From: Ligula intestinalis
Lineage: Eukaryota; Platyhelminthes; Cestoda; Diphyllobothriidea; Diphyllobothriidae
Direction: 5' to 3'
DNA length: 64,000 bases
Assembly: GCA_036362985.1 (NCBI GenBank)
Contig: JAYGXS010000008.1
Span: 15,790,039 to 15,854,038, forward strand
A program made the translations under genes and the position numbers. This document shows positions 46,844-57,939 of this stretch, one piece after another; position 1 is the first letter of the stretch; every line of letters starts with the position of its first letter. The notes under the pieces were generated by a model. That model was not told the origin of the DNA. It was given only the letters and a program-made list of their open reading frames with translations, and made no database searches.

Positions 46844-49800
46844 CTAAAATAGGAGATAGGGATTCATAGTGAGGCTACTTGAGTGAAGGTATTAATAATT
46901 TTAAAAATCATTACCTGCCAACTTTCAGTAGGTCGAACTTTTACCAGTCTAAACGCTTCCTTGATTATGTTAGCCAATAGGGGTTGTACTAACAATTTTT
47001 TGGCCTAGAGGTTTACTTTTCAGTCCTTTTTGTCCTTTCCGCAATGTCCTGTTATTTTGCCATCTTCAAATTTTCACCCGGGAAAGGATGCTTCAAACTT
47101 TTTGTCTGCATTTTTAGTTCAGTAAAACAATTAAAGTGGCTCTAATTTATGTCCTACTGCACACTTAACACGCATTAAACACGCATTAATTACGCATTCC
47201 TCAAGTGAGTGATTATCAATTTTTCGCAAATTTTGGCATTTTGAATGAGATACCAACCGGGACTAATAATCACATCTTCGCTCGTGCTGACTTACCTTTA
47301 TGCCACCAATGTTGCTACGAAAGGTGGCCTGCAACCCCAAAGGATCCTGGTTAATCTGCAGCAGGAGATCCGACTGTAACAGCTCCTTCGACTCACTGCT
47401 AATCGCACCGAGGTCAGTGGACATGAGCAGCGGTGCCGCAAACATGGCCCACATGCCCATCTGAACTCGCTGCTGCTCCTTCGACAGGCCATAGTTGCCT
47501 AGTAACAGCATGTCCGGATCATTCCAGTGGCCAGGACCTGCATGCATCGCAAGCTCTACATAGTGTTTCTCATAGGCACCAATAATGCCTAGCACGGACG
47601 TCCAGGAGTCTTGCACATCATCCAGCATTCTCCACAGATTGCAGTCCTGCTTCAGCATCGTCCAATTAAAGGGAAAGGTTGGCTCCATCCAAGGTTCATA
47701 AGCGGGATAACTGCATGAGAATACGATTGGTCGGCCGGTGGCATTGAGAAATCTACTGAAGGCGTGGTAGCCCAATGCCTGCACGGCTGCATCGCTATAG
47801 CACCCATCCATTTTAATATAATCCACGTCCCAATCAGCCATAGTCTGAGCGTCGGTCTCCAGGAAGTCCATGCTGCCAGGATAGCCTTCACAGGTTTTGG
47901 TGCCAAAGTCCAAGTAGATGCCAAATTTCAGGCCCAAGGAGTGGACATAATCGGAAAGGTTTTTCATTCCCTTAAAAAGAGAGAGAAATCGGTTGCAGTC
48001 ACGTTTCGGACGCAGAACCGCTTATTTCGCATAACTGTCTACTTATTTCGTATTAGTGGGCACATTTGTTTTACTACGTTGGCTTCGGCTGTTTCCCAAG
48101 TATGACGCCGAGCATCCACATATAACAATGACACCTCACTACAGAAATCTGAGTAATTGATGCCAACTAATAGTCTGTGGTATTCTTATTCAGCCGCAAT
48201 CCATCCACATATAACAATGATCCCTACAGAAATCTTAGTAATTCATGTCAACTGTTGGCCCCAGACTGAGTTGAGATTTTAATTAGTTTAGTTTTTGTTT
48301 ATTTATGCTACACTTTTTGGCAACAGGCGGCTGGTTTTTGGATTAGGAGCTATTGCAAGTTTGAAAAGGGGATAAAACCCTATCTTTCGTGGTCTTACTT
48401 TAATCTCTAAAATTCGATTAAGAGTCGATATGCGATTATAAATTCATGCGGACTTATGGCCTCTGGCAACTACAAGTCCCGTCCAGTGTTTGTTAGCCGG
48501 TGTGTATGCCTCTTACGATGCAGTTCATCCGCATAAAGTAAGTGGGCTAACTCATGAAATCCAATTATTTTTACAAGAAACTCCCTGTTGCGCAAACGCA
48601 GTCCAAGCTGCGGCCCCCCCCCCCAAAACTTACAGTAACAAAGAAGTGATCATTATTCAAAATAGGGCATATTACGTTTTATCAAGTACCACAACGTTGT
48701 TTAGAAATAGCGGCTTTTTTATAAAAGCAGAAAATTCCGTTCAAGCGAAAATCGGGCGCAGTAAACAAACTTGACTATAAAATGTAGAGGAGGCCCTTTC
48801 ATGCAAACCCCCGATTAAATAAAGCAGAACAAATAGAATTACATTGAAAAATAAGCCTTTTGTAAAAATTTCGGATACACGCTTCCATCTTATGTGCAAT
48901 ATAATGTATAGCTGTTACTGAACAGCCCAAAGTTCGAGTATGTATTCCAACACGCTTTCACGAAAATTCCTGCTTTTTTCTTCCGTTTATGCATTGCTTG
49001 AGTTACTTTGGATTAAGGCAACCAAATTTTTGCTTGATTTTTACAAGAGTAAGCTATTTCGTAAGCCCACATGCGGACATGCCAGTCAGTGAATAATAAA
49101 TTAAAATGGTTTTCAGGTGCAAACGTAAACGCACGAATTTTCGTACACTAAAGGACATTTTCTTAAGCTACCTTTATTTTTAATTATGTGAGGATTTCGA
49201 TTGCGAAAAAGTTCAGATCGTTCTTGAAATGGTGCCGAATACATTACAATTTGCATTGGTTTCAGTCGATTGACCATAAATAAGGAGTATATTCGATGTG
49301 CTTACCGAAACCTTCAAAATAAGACATTTCTAAAAGAACTTACCTAAATAACGAATTAAGCATTCTTCTTCATGAATCCCTCTGTTTGGGTCATGGTTTT
49401 TAATTTCCCAAACACGTTTAATCATTGCTGAGAAAAATTAACGTCTAAAACAAAGATCGCGAATGAATGTGCCTAAGATTATGTAAAAAGGTTTCAATAT
49501 AAAGTCACCTCTTGAGAGAGCGCCTTAATTATATATTTCGCCATCGAATGTGTACGTACTTTATTTTTTTAAGATGAAGTCAAAATCAACATGGGCCATT
49601 TTGGCCAGTTTTTTGAGTTCTTTAAAAATTACGGATACATCTTCTGTTGAAGATGAAAGAACTCACTTTTTACGTAAACCGGAGCAGTTTTCAACGTATT
49701 TGATTTTTTTAAGATAACTAATAATCTTCTGCCAGTCCCGTTTCAAGTTTTCCTATCCAGTAATTCTGTTCTACAGATAGAAAACGTTAGGAAATCTTTT

Positions 49801-52800
49801 GCTTACGGCTCGACAGAGAAAAGTGATCACATGTTTCAGGTGTTTGCATATATGTATGCTTCTATACGGTCGTCGTTTTCGGTGGGGTTAAACTAATTAC
49901 AGCTTTATAAGTTTATAACTTGATTTTATAGCACAGAACTTAGCAGACTTGAAAATAAAATTTCTTAAACATAACTCATTCTTCTTTTCCTGACAATAAT
50001 GCGTTACTGCATAATTACATTCATCTCAATTTCGTGAGCGGAAAACAAACTTGTCTGTTATCTGAACACATTACATTAAAAGTTTTTGGTTTTCACTTAT
50101 GTGCCTTTATAGTACAACACGCACATGCAAGAAGTTTTTTTGCAATGATTAATAGCGTAGTAAATTCTTTGGATGTCAGCAACCGTTGGATTGGGCCCCA
50201 TTCCGCCCATATTTATCCCCAATATACTGATCGGAACAGAACTCTTTTCTAGCAGATAGCATTTTGCGCCTAAAGCCAACTCAACGAACAAAATCAACAA
50301 CCTCAAATGTGTGTAAAATCCTATGCTCAAATTTTGATCTGCACATTTCATAAGATATACCATCTTCCGTATAACAATGAACCTCTACGGAAATATTATC
50401 ATTTAATGTCGACTTATGGCCTGAAATTGAATTTAGTTTTTGTCTAATTGAGTTTTTAGTTCTGTTGTTCGTTTGGTTTAGTCTAGTTTCACCTTATTTT
50501 AGTTTCACTGTTTTGGTGACATCTGGTTGATTTTTGGCTTAGAAGCTATTATGAATTTAAAAGGGGGTCAAAGCCTATACTTCATTACTTTACCTTAATA
50601 GTTAAAATTCAATAGAGAGTCGATGTGCGATTTTATCTAATTCGCAAGTACTCTTCGAGGTGTATTCGGCATAGGGACTGTAATGCTCCTGTGGGGTCGA
50701 GGTTGTGGGATAGCTGGTATACACTGCGTAACGTCGAATGCCGGTGGTAAGTACGGTCTAAGGCAGGTCTGAACGGAACTGTCAAAGTCGTCACAACGCA
50801 TGCATACGATAGAAGACGGTAAGTCTGTGAAGAAGGTTAAGCATGTACTAAGAGCAATAAGGGGAGAATATCTAGGGGAAAGGGGGTGTACATGAGGACA
50901 AGTTACGGCGTCTGGATAGAGAGCGTTACTGTCAAACAAGCTATATAACCGGTGGGGAGCACAGAGCACGTTGCAACTGCAGGTAGAGGATTGGAAAACA
51001 ATGTTAGGGAACAGGAGTGCGCCTTAAAATTCATAAAAGCCTAGGAATTGAAGTGAATTTTTGAACCGTCGATTCTTGTATCCAAGACTGCGGAGACACG
51101 ATCACTGGGAGCAGTACGTATATTGATCTGAGTTTTTTGTCTCGTGTGGTAGGACATAATCAGAGACAGTAAGTGTGCAACCACAAATTAGCGGTTATTT
51201 TATTCTAGCAAAGAGAAAGGCGCTAGTAGTGGTGTTCATGATAGGTCTAAGTCCATGCCATCTCACGGCATCGTAACGGAATGCGTCCCTGTCTGCGAAC
51301 TGAGCCGCGCATCTTGGCCACGCGAAGGAAGGGGTTATATCAACGTGAATGTTGATGACATTGGAATCAGACACACAGATCTCCAACCATTCCCTTTTCG
51401 TCTTATTGCTGGCCTGTACCATTATCTACGTACCTACGGCCTTCCTCAAGTGTGTATGTAGTAACCTGAGCCAGGGTCCCACCTCTCAGCATAATTCGTA
51501 TGTGTTCTACTATTCATGAGCTTCGTTGCCATCTTCCTGTCTGCCCTGTATACTGGTGAGAACAGTCACGACATTATATTTGATAAACGATAGCATACTG
51601 CTCGCCTGTGTCCAATCATTCGTTCATTTGCATCATTCAAGAAGGTATGGTAGCGGTCGGACGGTAGGTGAAGCCCACGCCTAATTCTGCAGCAAAACGT
51701 TATCTTGCCTCTGAGAAATCCTTTATATGCGGTCAGAGTGTTGCTAACCCTCGCCTGTTTGTTTCCTATAAGGCGCGTACAGAGGCAGTGACTAATGAAG
51801 CTGTTCGGGCAGCCATTGCTTGCCAGTTGGTCTCAAACATGAGTTAGTTCTCGTACTCGTCCCTCAGGTTCACTGCAATGCGTTTCTGTCCTTTGGATGA
51901 ATGCTCTTACATAGCCCCGTTTGTGCACAACTGACGGGTTGTTAAGATAGAAGTAAATCTGATTTGTGTTAGTCGTCTTTCTGTACACCGGGGTGTTGAG
52001 TTCTCCATTGGCTCTGTGGGTGACGAGGAAGTCATAAGAGGTGACTGTTCAACATTCTCTTCCTCCCTTGTTAACTGAATGTTGTAGAAGATACCGTTAA
52101 GTCGGTTTTAAAGTCTACTAGTCTGTTCAATAAGAATATAACGAACGTCTTGCTCATGCATAGAAGCCAAAACACACGTATGTAGCGAACGAAGATGACT
52201 TCGTCCAGCTCTTACAAGGTCAATTCAGCAATCAGCCTGTATGCTTTGGAGACAAAAGGCGTCCTTTTCAGCTGCTCGTATGTTTTACCATTGAGAGTGA
52301 ACACGTTTTTTGAGTTGACCCAATTGTGTAATACTCAAGGTGGTCGGCGGGATTTAAACTCACGTATTAGAGAAGGCCTTTAGCGGAAGCCAACGCTCTA
52401 ACCACTAAGCAGAATCCAAAGAGTCTCATAAAATGGTCAATTTCTCAAGGACCCCATTTTTCGTCGTAGTTCTGCTCGATTAGCTCGCACAGAACTTCAC
52501 GTGCCAGCTCTTGTGGAGTAGATCAAAGGCTTAAACAACCTCGTACAGCCGCAGAACTCGCGCATTTGCCTTCTACGTAACAGTGTCGCATTTTCGCTGT
52601 GGCAGACATCACTATTTACTGACGCCTGTGGGAACATTTGTTAGCGGCGACGTGCGTTAATTTGTGTGTAAACGCTACAGACAAGCAGCCTGGTTGGTCT
52701 GTAAACCTTCAATCACGCAGAACTTTTTCATGAGATCATTCAATTCAAGAATCATATGGAAGCATCAATTATTTTAGCCGTTTGTTGGCTTTTTAAATTC

Positions 52801-55181
52801 GTTCATTCTACCTTCTCTGGATTTAACCATGTACGTTTTTCATCTTGAAGTAGCAACTTAACAAATTATACTTTAATCATATCTGCTGTCTGTTTATACC
52901 AAAAGTGTAGACGACCTTCAAGCCTGAGAAATTTTCCCCGTAGCAGTTTGGTTTCGGGCTCACTACGCTTAATTTGCACAACTGCCTACCTATTTCGTAG
53001 GCACACCACAAATGTACGACACAGTACATCCACATTGCACTCTTAACACAAATATATTCAGCATGCAGCGGTTGCTTTTAGTTTATCAGCTATAGATTTG
53101 TTCAGTTTACAGTTATTTAGCTTAGCTTATTTTGATCTCAGTTTATTTTACGCTAGTTTTGTTACGTTTTTATGTACTTACGCGCTCATTTAATTCGGTT
53201 TGAACGTGGTTTTTAGAGTCTTTTTAGTTTAATTTAATTTTAGTTCAGTTTAATTTTATTATTTAGTTTTATTAGTTTGAGTTGAGGGTAATAGTCTGGC
53301 TTCGAGCTCATCATAGCAAGCGAAAACTCCAGCATTATGTCATAGGGGACCGGTGCTAATTGGGATTTAGTGGGTAGGCAGATTCTGGTGAAGAAAAATA
53401 ATTTAAAATGGAGAGTACATGGGACAAGGGAAGAATAGGAACAATTAGTTTAATAAATTAGTGCTTGGCAGCAAAAAGTCGCGATAGTTAAAAGAAAGTG
53501 CATAACCAAGAGTAAATAAGAACTGCAAAAAATTCGGAACTGCGCAAAAAATAAAACTTTTTTAAAATAAAACCTATAAAAGTAAATTATAAACTAAAAA
53601 CCATACTAAAAGTAAAATAGACTAAAACTGAACTGAATTAAACTAACTAGGAACGAGAAAGAGTGCTCAGCGGGGGAAGTTTATTTGTTATCTGACATTT
53701 CAGATAGTTGTCTGGTCTAGCTACCTCCAGAAAGTTAATACTGTGGCTCCTGGTCTTCACTATATGCCGCTCTTTTCTTCGGCACGCGTAGTCTACCAAT
53801 CGCGACTGAGCCACCGTCGGTTTCCGCGTTGACCGGTTCTGTATCTGGGGCGCAAGTGTTCGTTTTGTCTCCCATACATTGGTCCTCTTTGTCACATCGA
53901 CCCCCGTTCAGTCGCCCCGTGCGTTGAGCATCTGTGTCATGTCGGCCTCCATCTCGCCATGACTTATCTCGTCGACAAAAATGCTTTTAATACGACATAC
54001 GCGGCAGGTGAATTCATTAGACGTTTAATCAAACAGTCATTCAATATCGAAGCTTCTTTGCTCTGCCGTGATGTGTGAACATCACCTCGGCCCGCAATTT
54101 CAACGGCGTTCAAGTTAAAAAAATGCCACAGATGTTGTAAATATATTCAGATCAGGGGACAGTCACGAGGTAGAACAACCGGGGCCGTCAACTAAGTCTA
54201 CGGTCACCGTGCGTGTCCATGAGACAGGTCATGGCGAAACGGAGCCGACACGACACAGATGACCAACGCATGTGGGGAACGAAACGGGGGCCAACGCGTC
54301 ACGGATGAGAGAGGTGCGGTGGAACAAACAAACACTAGTGCCCCAGTTACAGATAGTGTCAACGCAAAAACTGACAGTTGTTCAGACGTGATTGGCAGAC
54401 TACGCACGCGGAAGCAAAGAGCGGCATACAGTGAGAACCAGGAGCCAGAGTATTCACTCTCTGAAGATGGATAGACGAGACAACTAACCGAAACCTCGGA
54501 TATAAAATAAAGCTCTTCCGCTGAGCGCTTTTCCTCCTTCTGACTTACCACTTTGGAGTCGATTTTTTACTACTCTTCCTAAACTAACATAACTAAAATA
54601 AACGAAACTCAAACTGATAAAACTAAATAATAAACTAATAAGTAAACTGAATTAAAAATAATAAAAGAAAAGTTGTCGCAGGACGCTTAATGTTTCCGTG
54701 TGGAGAGCACAGTGGGAATAGATTGCGTTGTACCTTTTTGGTGAGGAAAACATTTTACTAATACATCGTAAGTAGGCAGATACGCGAATTAAACGTGTTG
54801 AACCAAAATCCATTTGTCATCCTTCATGCAAAGACCACTCACGCTAGGAAACCGGCTGGCATCCGGTAGCAGACGTTTGGTGCTCGGGTCGCGTTCCATT
54901 TCAGGCCAGCAGTCATCAATGACAATATATTGGTAGCCCTTTGACAGCCAACCATCCTTTACCATGTGCTCAGCTGTTCGTCTAATCAGATCCTCGTTGA
55001 TGCACTCGTTGGGGTAATTGACGCAGTCTGTCTGACAGCGGTAGCGTTGCCAAGTCATCCAGCCCATGGGCGGCGTACGAGCCAAGCCATTGTCAAGGCT
55101 TTCAACTTCCATGAGAAGGCCGAGGAGAAGAAGAAGACGGAGGTAAGTCAGCGTGCCGAATTGAATATCCAGGCAGCCCAT
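46595..55181 (-). CDS. NAGA: Alpha-N-acetylgalactosaminidase, GH27 (gene span, 3 exons)
   Basis: The exons 55181-54843, 47970-47296 and 46843-46595 join at phase 0 into 420 aa, close to human NAGA (411) and GLA (429). The family removes terminal alpha-linked galactose-type sugars from glycoproteins and glycolipids in lysosomes. Seen here: a signal peptide (LRLLLLLGLL, residues 14-23), the mature start LDNGLARTPPMGW, IDDCW (89-92 region), the nucleophile Asp168 in YIKMDGC and the acid/base Asp234 in DDVQDSW. The loop SCSYPAY gives Ser200 and Ala203 where human NAGA has Ser and Ala, while GLA has Glu and Leu, so N-acetylgalactosamine specificity is inferred. Two N-glycosylation sequons (NAT 189, NWT 215) are present. 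Intron 1 is 6.9 kb and full of repeats; intron 2 is 0.45 kb. A possible polyadenylation variant ATTAAA lies at 46483-46488. Confidence 0.94.
46885..47205 (+). repeat. Dispersed repeat R, copy 2 (no MITE)
   Basis: It corresponds to 14636-15075 without the MITE: actttcagtaggtcgaac, aggtttacttttcag, cacacttaacacgcattaa. At the place where copy 1 has the MITE this one reads gggttgtactaacaa. It lies in NAGA intron 2. Confidence 0.65.
47296..47970 (-). CDS. NAGA: NAGA exon 2 (catalytic barrel)
   Basis: The acceptor is ctctttttaag and the donor ataaag|gtaagt. It has 225 codons, residues 114-338: DYVHSLGLKFGIYLDFG, YIKMDGCYSD with the nucleophile, RPIVFSCSYPAYEPW with specificity residues, LDDVQDSW with the acid/base, AGPGHWNDPDMLLLGNYGL and LLMSTDLGAIS. 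Confidence 0.96.
48005..48450 (+). repeat. Dispersed repeat D, copy 1, in NAGA intron 1
   Basis: Shared blocks with 50340-50640 and 52960-53290: cttatttcgcataactg, tccacatataacaatga, a tttagttt-rich stretch, ggctggtttttgg, gagctatt and aaaattcgattaagagtcgat. It contains no ORF. Function unknown. Confidence 0.55.
48520..48812 (+). repeat. Dispersed repeat E, copy 2
   Basis: A direct match to 5880-6155, including ggctaactcatgaaatccaa, aactccctgttgcgcaaacg and the C-run tgcggccccccc. Located in NAGA intron 1. Confidence 0.65.
48813..50339. other. Intronic sequence, no feature recognised
   Basis: Part of NAGA intron 1. No coding motif and no repeat match to other parts of the window was seen. 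Confidence 0.4.
50340..50640 (+). repeat. Dispersed repeat D, copy 2
   Basis: It shares ataacaatgaacctctacggaaa, the tttagttt stretch, catctggttgatttttgg and ttcaatagagagtcgatgtgcga with copy 1. Confidence 0.55.
51600..52220 (-). pseudogene. PLE fragment (post-RT region), third subfamily
   Basis: The minus strand encodes NGIFYNIQLTREEENVEQ, then GELNTPVYRKTTNTNQI, VVHKRGYVRAFIQRTETHC and RVSNTLTAYKGFLRG in shifting frames. These match the segment after the RT of the PLE at 1-800 (IQLTMEEENNQ, ATNTMQVL, GHKRSCVRALFRRVETHF) but with clear divergence. It lies in NAGA intron 1 in the same strand as the gene. Confidence 0.68.
52325..52420 (-). repeat. tRNA-derived SINE, family B, copy 2 (head only)
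   Basis: The minus strand reads ttagtggttagagcgttggc (A-box region) and gtgagtttaaatcccgcc (B-box region), as in the copies at 36598 and 57940. The A-tailed body is not clear. Confidence 0.65.
52960..53290 (+). repeat. Dispersed repeat D, copy 3
   Basis: It begins with gcttaatttgcacaactgcctacctatttcgtag and continues with acagtacatccacatt and a long tttagttt-rich low-complexity stretch (53080-53280) as in the other copies. The 3' part is different. Confidence 0.45.
53640..53990 (-). repeat. Inverted duplication H, left arm
   Basis: The minus strand is homologous to 54210-54560 read on the plus strand: gtcatggcga, gccgacatgacacagatg, cagatacagaaccggtcaacgc, attggtagactacgc, gagcggcatatagtga and ccgctgagcactctttc. 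An AATAAA-like site precedes the end. It might be a pair of LTR-type or foldback termini. Confidence 0.65.
54210..54560 (+). repeat. Inverted duplication H, right arm
   Basis: The partner of 53640-53990, with a 220-bp unlike spacer between. It contains an open frame of 71 codons (54259-54474) whose reading is partly shared with an 82-codon frame in the left arm. An AATAAA at about 54505 precedes ccgctgagcgctttt, as in the left arm. It lies just downstream of NAGA exon 1, in intron 1. Confidence 0.65.
54843..55181 (-). CDS. NAGA: NAGA exon 1 (signal peptide and first barrel strands)
   Basis: ATG at 55181-55179 gives MGCLDIQFGT and a leucine-rich signal. An upstream in-frame ATG at 55325 would put 48 residues before the signal and is disfavoured. 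The donor cctagc|gtgagt is strong. Five bases before the ATG is a ctttag site, which could be a 5' UTR or spliced-leader acceptor. It encodes 113 residues ending DASRFPS. Confidence 0.92.
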
Positions 55182-55319
55182 TGTCACTAAAGTACGTGAG
55201 ATCAAAATAGAAACCTTATTTGTTGTACAGTACAAAATCAGTTCTAGGTAGCGACCTAGCCATTTCGGATTGTAGTTTCGAAGAGGTCCGCTGAATGCTC
55301 CTGAGCGGGGGACGGCGAC

Positions 55320-55450
55320 ATGCACGTTATTTAGGCTGAAGTAGTAGTAGACTTTCCCTGAATCTACCGCATTTTCTCTCTCTCTTCCCTCATCCCCTTG
55401 TGCCTGATGCCATGATCAAGTCAAAAAGACCAGAGGCGGAAGAGGGTAAG
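55320..55450 (+). repeat. Dispersed repeat G, copy 3
   Basis: It shares gctgaagtagtagtagac, gaatctaccgcattttctctctct and tcaagtcaaaaagaccagaggcgg with 5020 and 16830. It lies immediately upstream of the NAGA start. Confidence 0.5.
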
Positions 55451-56109
55451 GGTGGTTGACGTAGATGGAGGCACCCGTACAAGTGCCGACACACCAGGTG
55501 CCGGCTCCGAGTCAAGTGTGGCGCACAATAATAATGCACGCCCGTCAGGTTGTTTATAGCTACCCGGGGACGTAACACCTGGTTGGAACACACATAAGTG
55601 ACCGTCAGTTACCGCGCCGGCCACTACCCTGGATGCGTGCAGGTTACAAAATGAAGACGTGACTTTAAGTAGTTTCAGGTGGCTACCTATGCAACTTTGC
55701 GTCGGAAATGGAGGCGTAGTTCACCGGAACCGAAGTTTTGAATAGTTTGAAATGTTAATCGTCTTCAAAGCGTTTGTCGCGGATGGCCAAAAATTCTGTC
55801 CCAAATTCGTTCTCCAAGGCCTGCTGCCCCAGTCATGCATCGTCCCAGGCAAATTTTTACACTCGCTGACCCTATGACCCTTGACCAACCTCATCGCATG
55901 CATACAAGTGCGCACACAGGCGCGCACACACGCGTGTCCAACCTGGTCGCGGTTGCGTAAGGGTCACCTGAACATGCCACATCTAACCAACGCCACCTCA
56001 ATACTCGACAACCCCTCGGGCAATGCGACACATCAATAACATCCGACTTGAACTAGATCCATAATCCAATAAAAGCAACTGCCGTCATCACCACTCACAA
56101 CATACACTT

Positions 56110-56300
56110 TCATTTGGGCGCTCTGAGCCGTGAATGGAAGCAGTCAACACTAGCCCTGGTTTCGCTAGCGGACGCTGCTGGCTAAGATGGCGACACAGGT
56201 TTCTGTGCATAATAAAGCTCTCATTCCGGTGATTCCTGCTTTTTACTAATAATCTGAGATTCATCCTGGTGATTGCAATGCTTTCAGCACCAACACTATC
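56110..56300 (+). repeat. Repeat F, copy 4
   Basis: It contains agtcaacactagccctggtttcgctag, gcgacacaggtttctgtgcataataaagc and cattccggtgattcctgctttttact. It matches the cluster at 12.6-13.3 kb, including the cataataaa core. Confidence 0.6.
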
Positions 56301-56319
56301 TAGACGCTACAAATCGGTG

Positions 56320-56490
56320 ACCCCGACGGCTGTCGTCTCTGGTGTCGTAGAATTTGTCGGTCGAAGGCGGGGGAAAGATCGCGAATTCGAGCCTCGAGTG
56401 GTGCACCACTTAGGCTGTGTATGACTGGCTGACGACGGCTAATAAGCCAGAAATAGCACTTCCAGTAGCCCTTGTTCTTACCGGCAAAAA
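56320..56490 (+). repeat. tRNA-derived SINE, family A, copy 4
   Basis: Plus strand: gatcgcgaattcgagcctcg (B-box region), then gtatgactggctgacgacgg and ctaataagccagaaatagc. The A-box region is degraded. It follows repeat F directly. Confidence 0.65.
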
Positions 56491-56679
56491 CTATCTGCAT
56501 AGAATAATAGCCACTTCCAGTGCTGTCAAGGCCCGAGAATTGAGAAAGATCGACTGTCGTTACCAACGATATTCATTCTAGCTACTGAGCCAAGAGCTAG
56601 GTACCTTGTCGGTTTAGGTCAGAATACATTGACATTCCTTGATGGACTTTCGGCGACCGCTAACGTATTACTCTGATCT

Positions 56680-56810
56680 AAATGGCCGTGATTTCGAGGT
56701 TCAGATGGTGCGCCACACGGGGCTGGGTATGACTAGTTGACGATGGCTAATAAACCAGAATTGGCTAATCCGGTCTCCCATATCTTTGCCAATGATACCA
56801 TTTCCCCTGA
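56680..56810 (+). repeat. tRNA-derived SINE, family A, copy 5 (5' truncated)
   Basis: Plus strand: gggtatgactagttgacgatggctaataaaccagaa, then ggtctcccatatctttgcc. The B-box is altered (gatttcgaggttcagat). The body matches copies 3 and 4. Confidence 0.65.
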
Positions 56811-57939
56811 AGATTTTCCACATTGCATGACACTGACAAACCTACTGGCCGTCGTAGTCTCTCTTTTCACAGATCTAGACAGCATATTAACACGTCCTGA
56901 CGTCTTGAAATGAAGTGAACAACAAAGTATGGTTACATGTAGACTAGGGGATGTGATCTGTGTTTGATTGAAGCCTATTCGAGTTCAGTGCATGACGTGA
57001 GGTTTTTCAAACAACTCAACACTGCAGGTTTATGAATAGGCACATTCTGATTGGTGTAAACGATAAATTCGCATTCACGGTTAAATTTTACAAAATCTAA
57101 AACGCCTTCTAAGCAGAACTACAAGAAGTGAGGTAATTAATTCCGCCAAAATACAGACTCAACAGAAGTACCTCCCAAAAAATAAAAAAGCACACGTACC
57201 TTATTGGTAAAGAAGAGAGTACCTTAAATTCTCCTGCGGGATCCGGCCACAAGTATTTCGATTGGTGAGCTAATGTAGTTCACATAATCACTTCAGGCTT
57301 ACATGCATTGCAGGCATCACAATAAACAAAGAACGCTGATTGGCTGTGCTGCTAAACCATGCTAATCAATGGTTTCGGTTGGTCGCACGCGCAGACATCC
57401 TTATTCGTAGCCTAGTGACAATCATCAACTTTTAATATTTTGATGATCCACCCTGTTCGCAGCAAATTCACCTGGTTTGGGGTCATTTTTGGAACAAGTT
57501 AATGAAGTCAAATGCTTATGTTCAACTCGTCCTAAATGCAAGTATCAGGGTTTTTCCTTATGTAAGGCATAAGGTCATGAGCATCCAGTCCAAAAAATGA
57601 GCTTGGTAGCATCACGTGGTCACACCTAATCGGTCTGTGGATTTGATATTAAACGTTCGGCAGCCAAAACGGACAGTTGCTAATAGACGGATTAATTCGA
57701 CCGCTACAACACCTACTCGTTCTAAATTTGCATATCATGTTGGTGTGAATACCTTCGAAATCTTCGCAGCATAAAATTCAGACCCGTAGATTTTTAAAAC
57801 CAGCTCTTTACAGTTGTCCCGCGAAGGTATCAGATGCGTTCGTTTGGTCATCTTCTGAATCTTTCACAGCAGAGGTTAACTATGTGTGCATATCTGAGAG
57901 AACAATGGAACCGCTGCGACAAGGGCCCTATTTGCCTCT
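56811..57939. other. No gene recognised
   Basis: Intergenic DNA between NAGA and PTDSS1. No coding motif, RNA gene or repeat match was seen. Confidence 0.4.

Noticed and set aside
46595..55181. Annotation as alpha-galactosidase A
   Set aside because: Specificity loop residues are Ser and Ala, as in NAGA. The fold alone does not separate the two.
55182..55325. Longer N-terminus for NAGA from an upstream ATG
   Set aside because: It would bury the signal peptide 60 residues inside the protein, and an acceptor-like site lies between.
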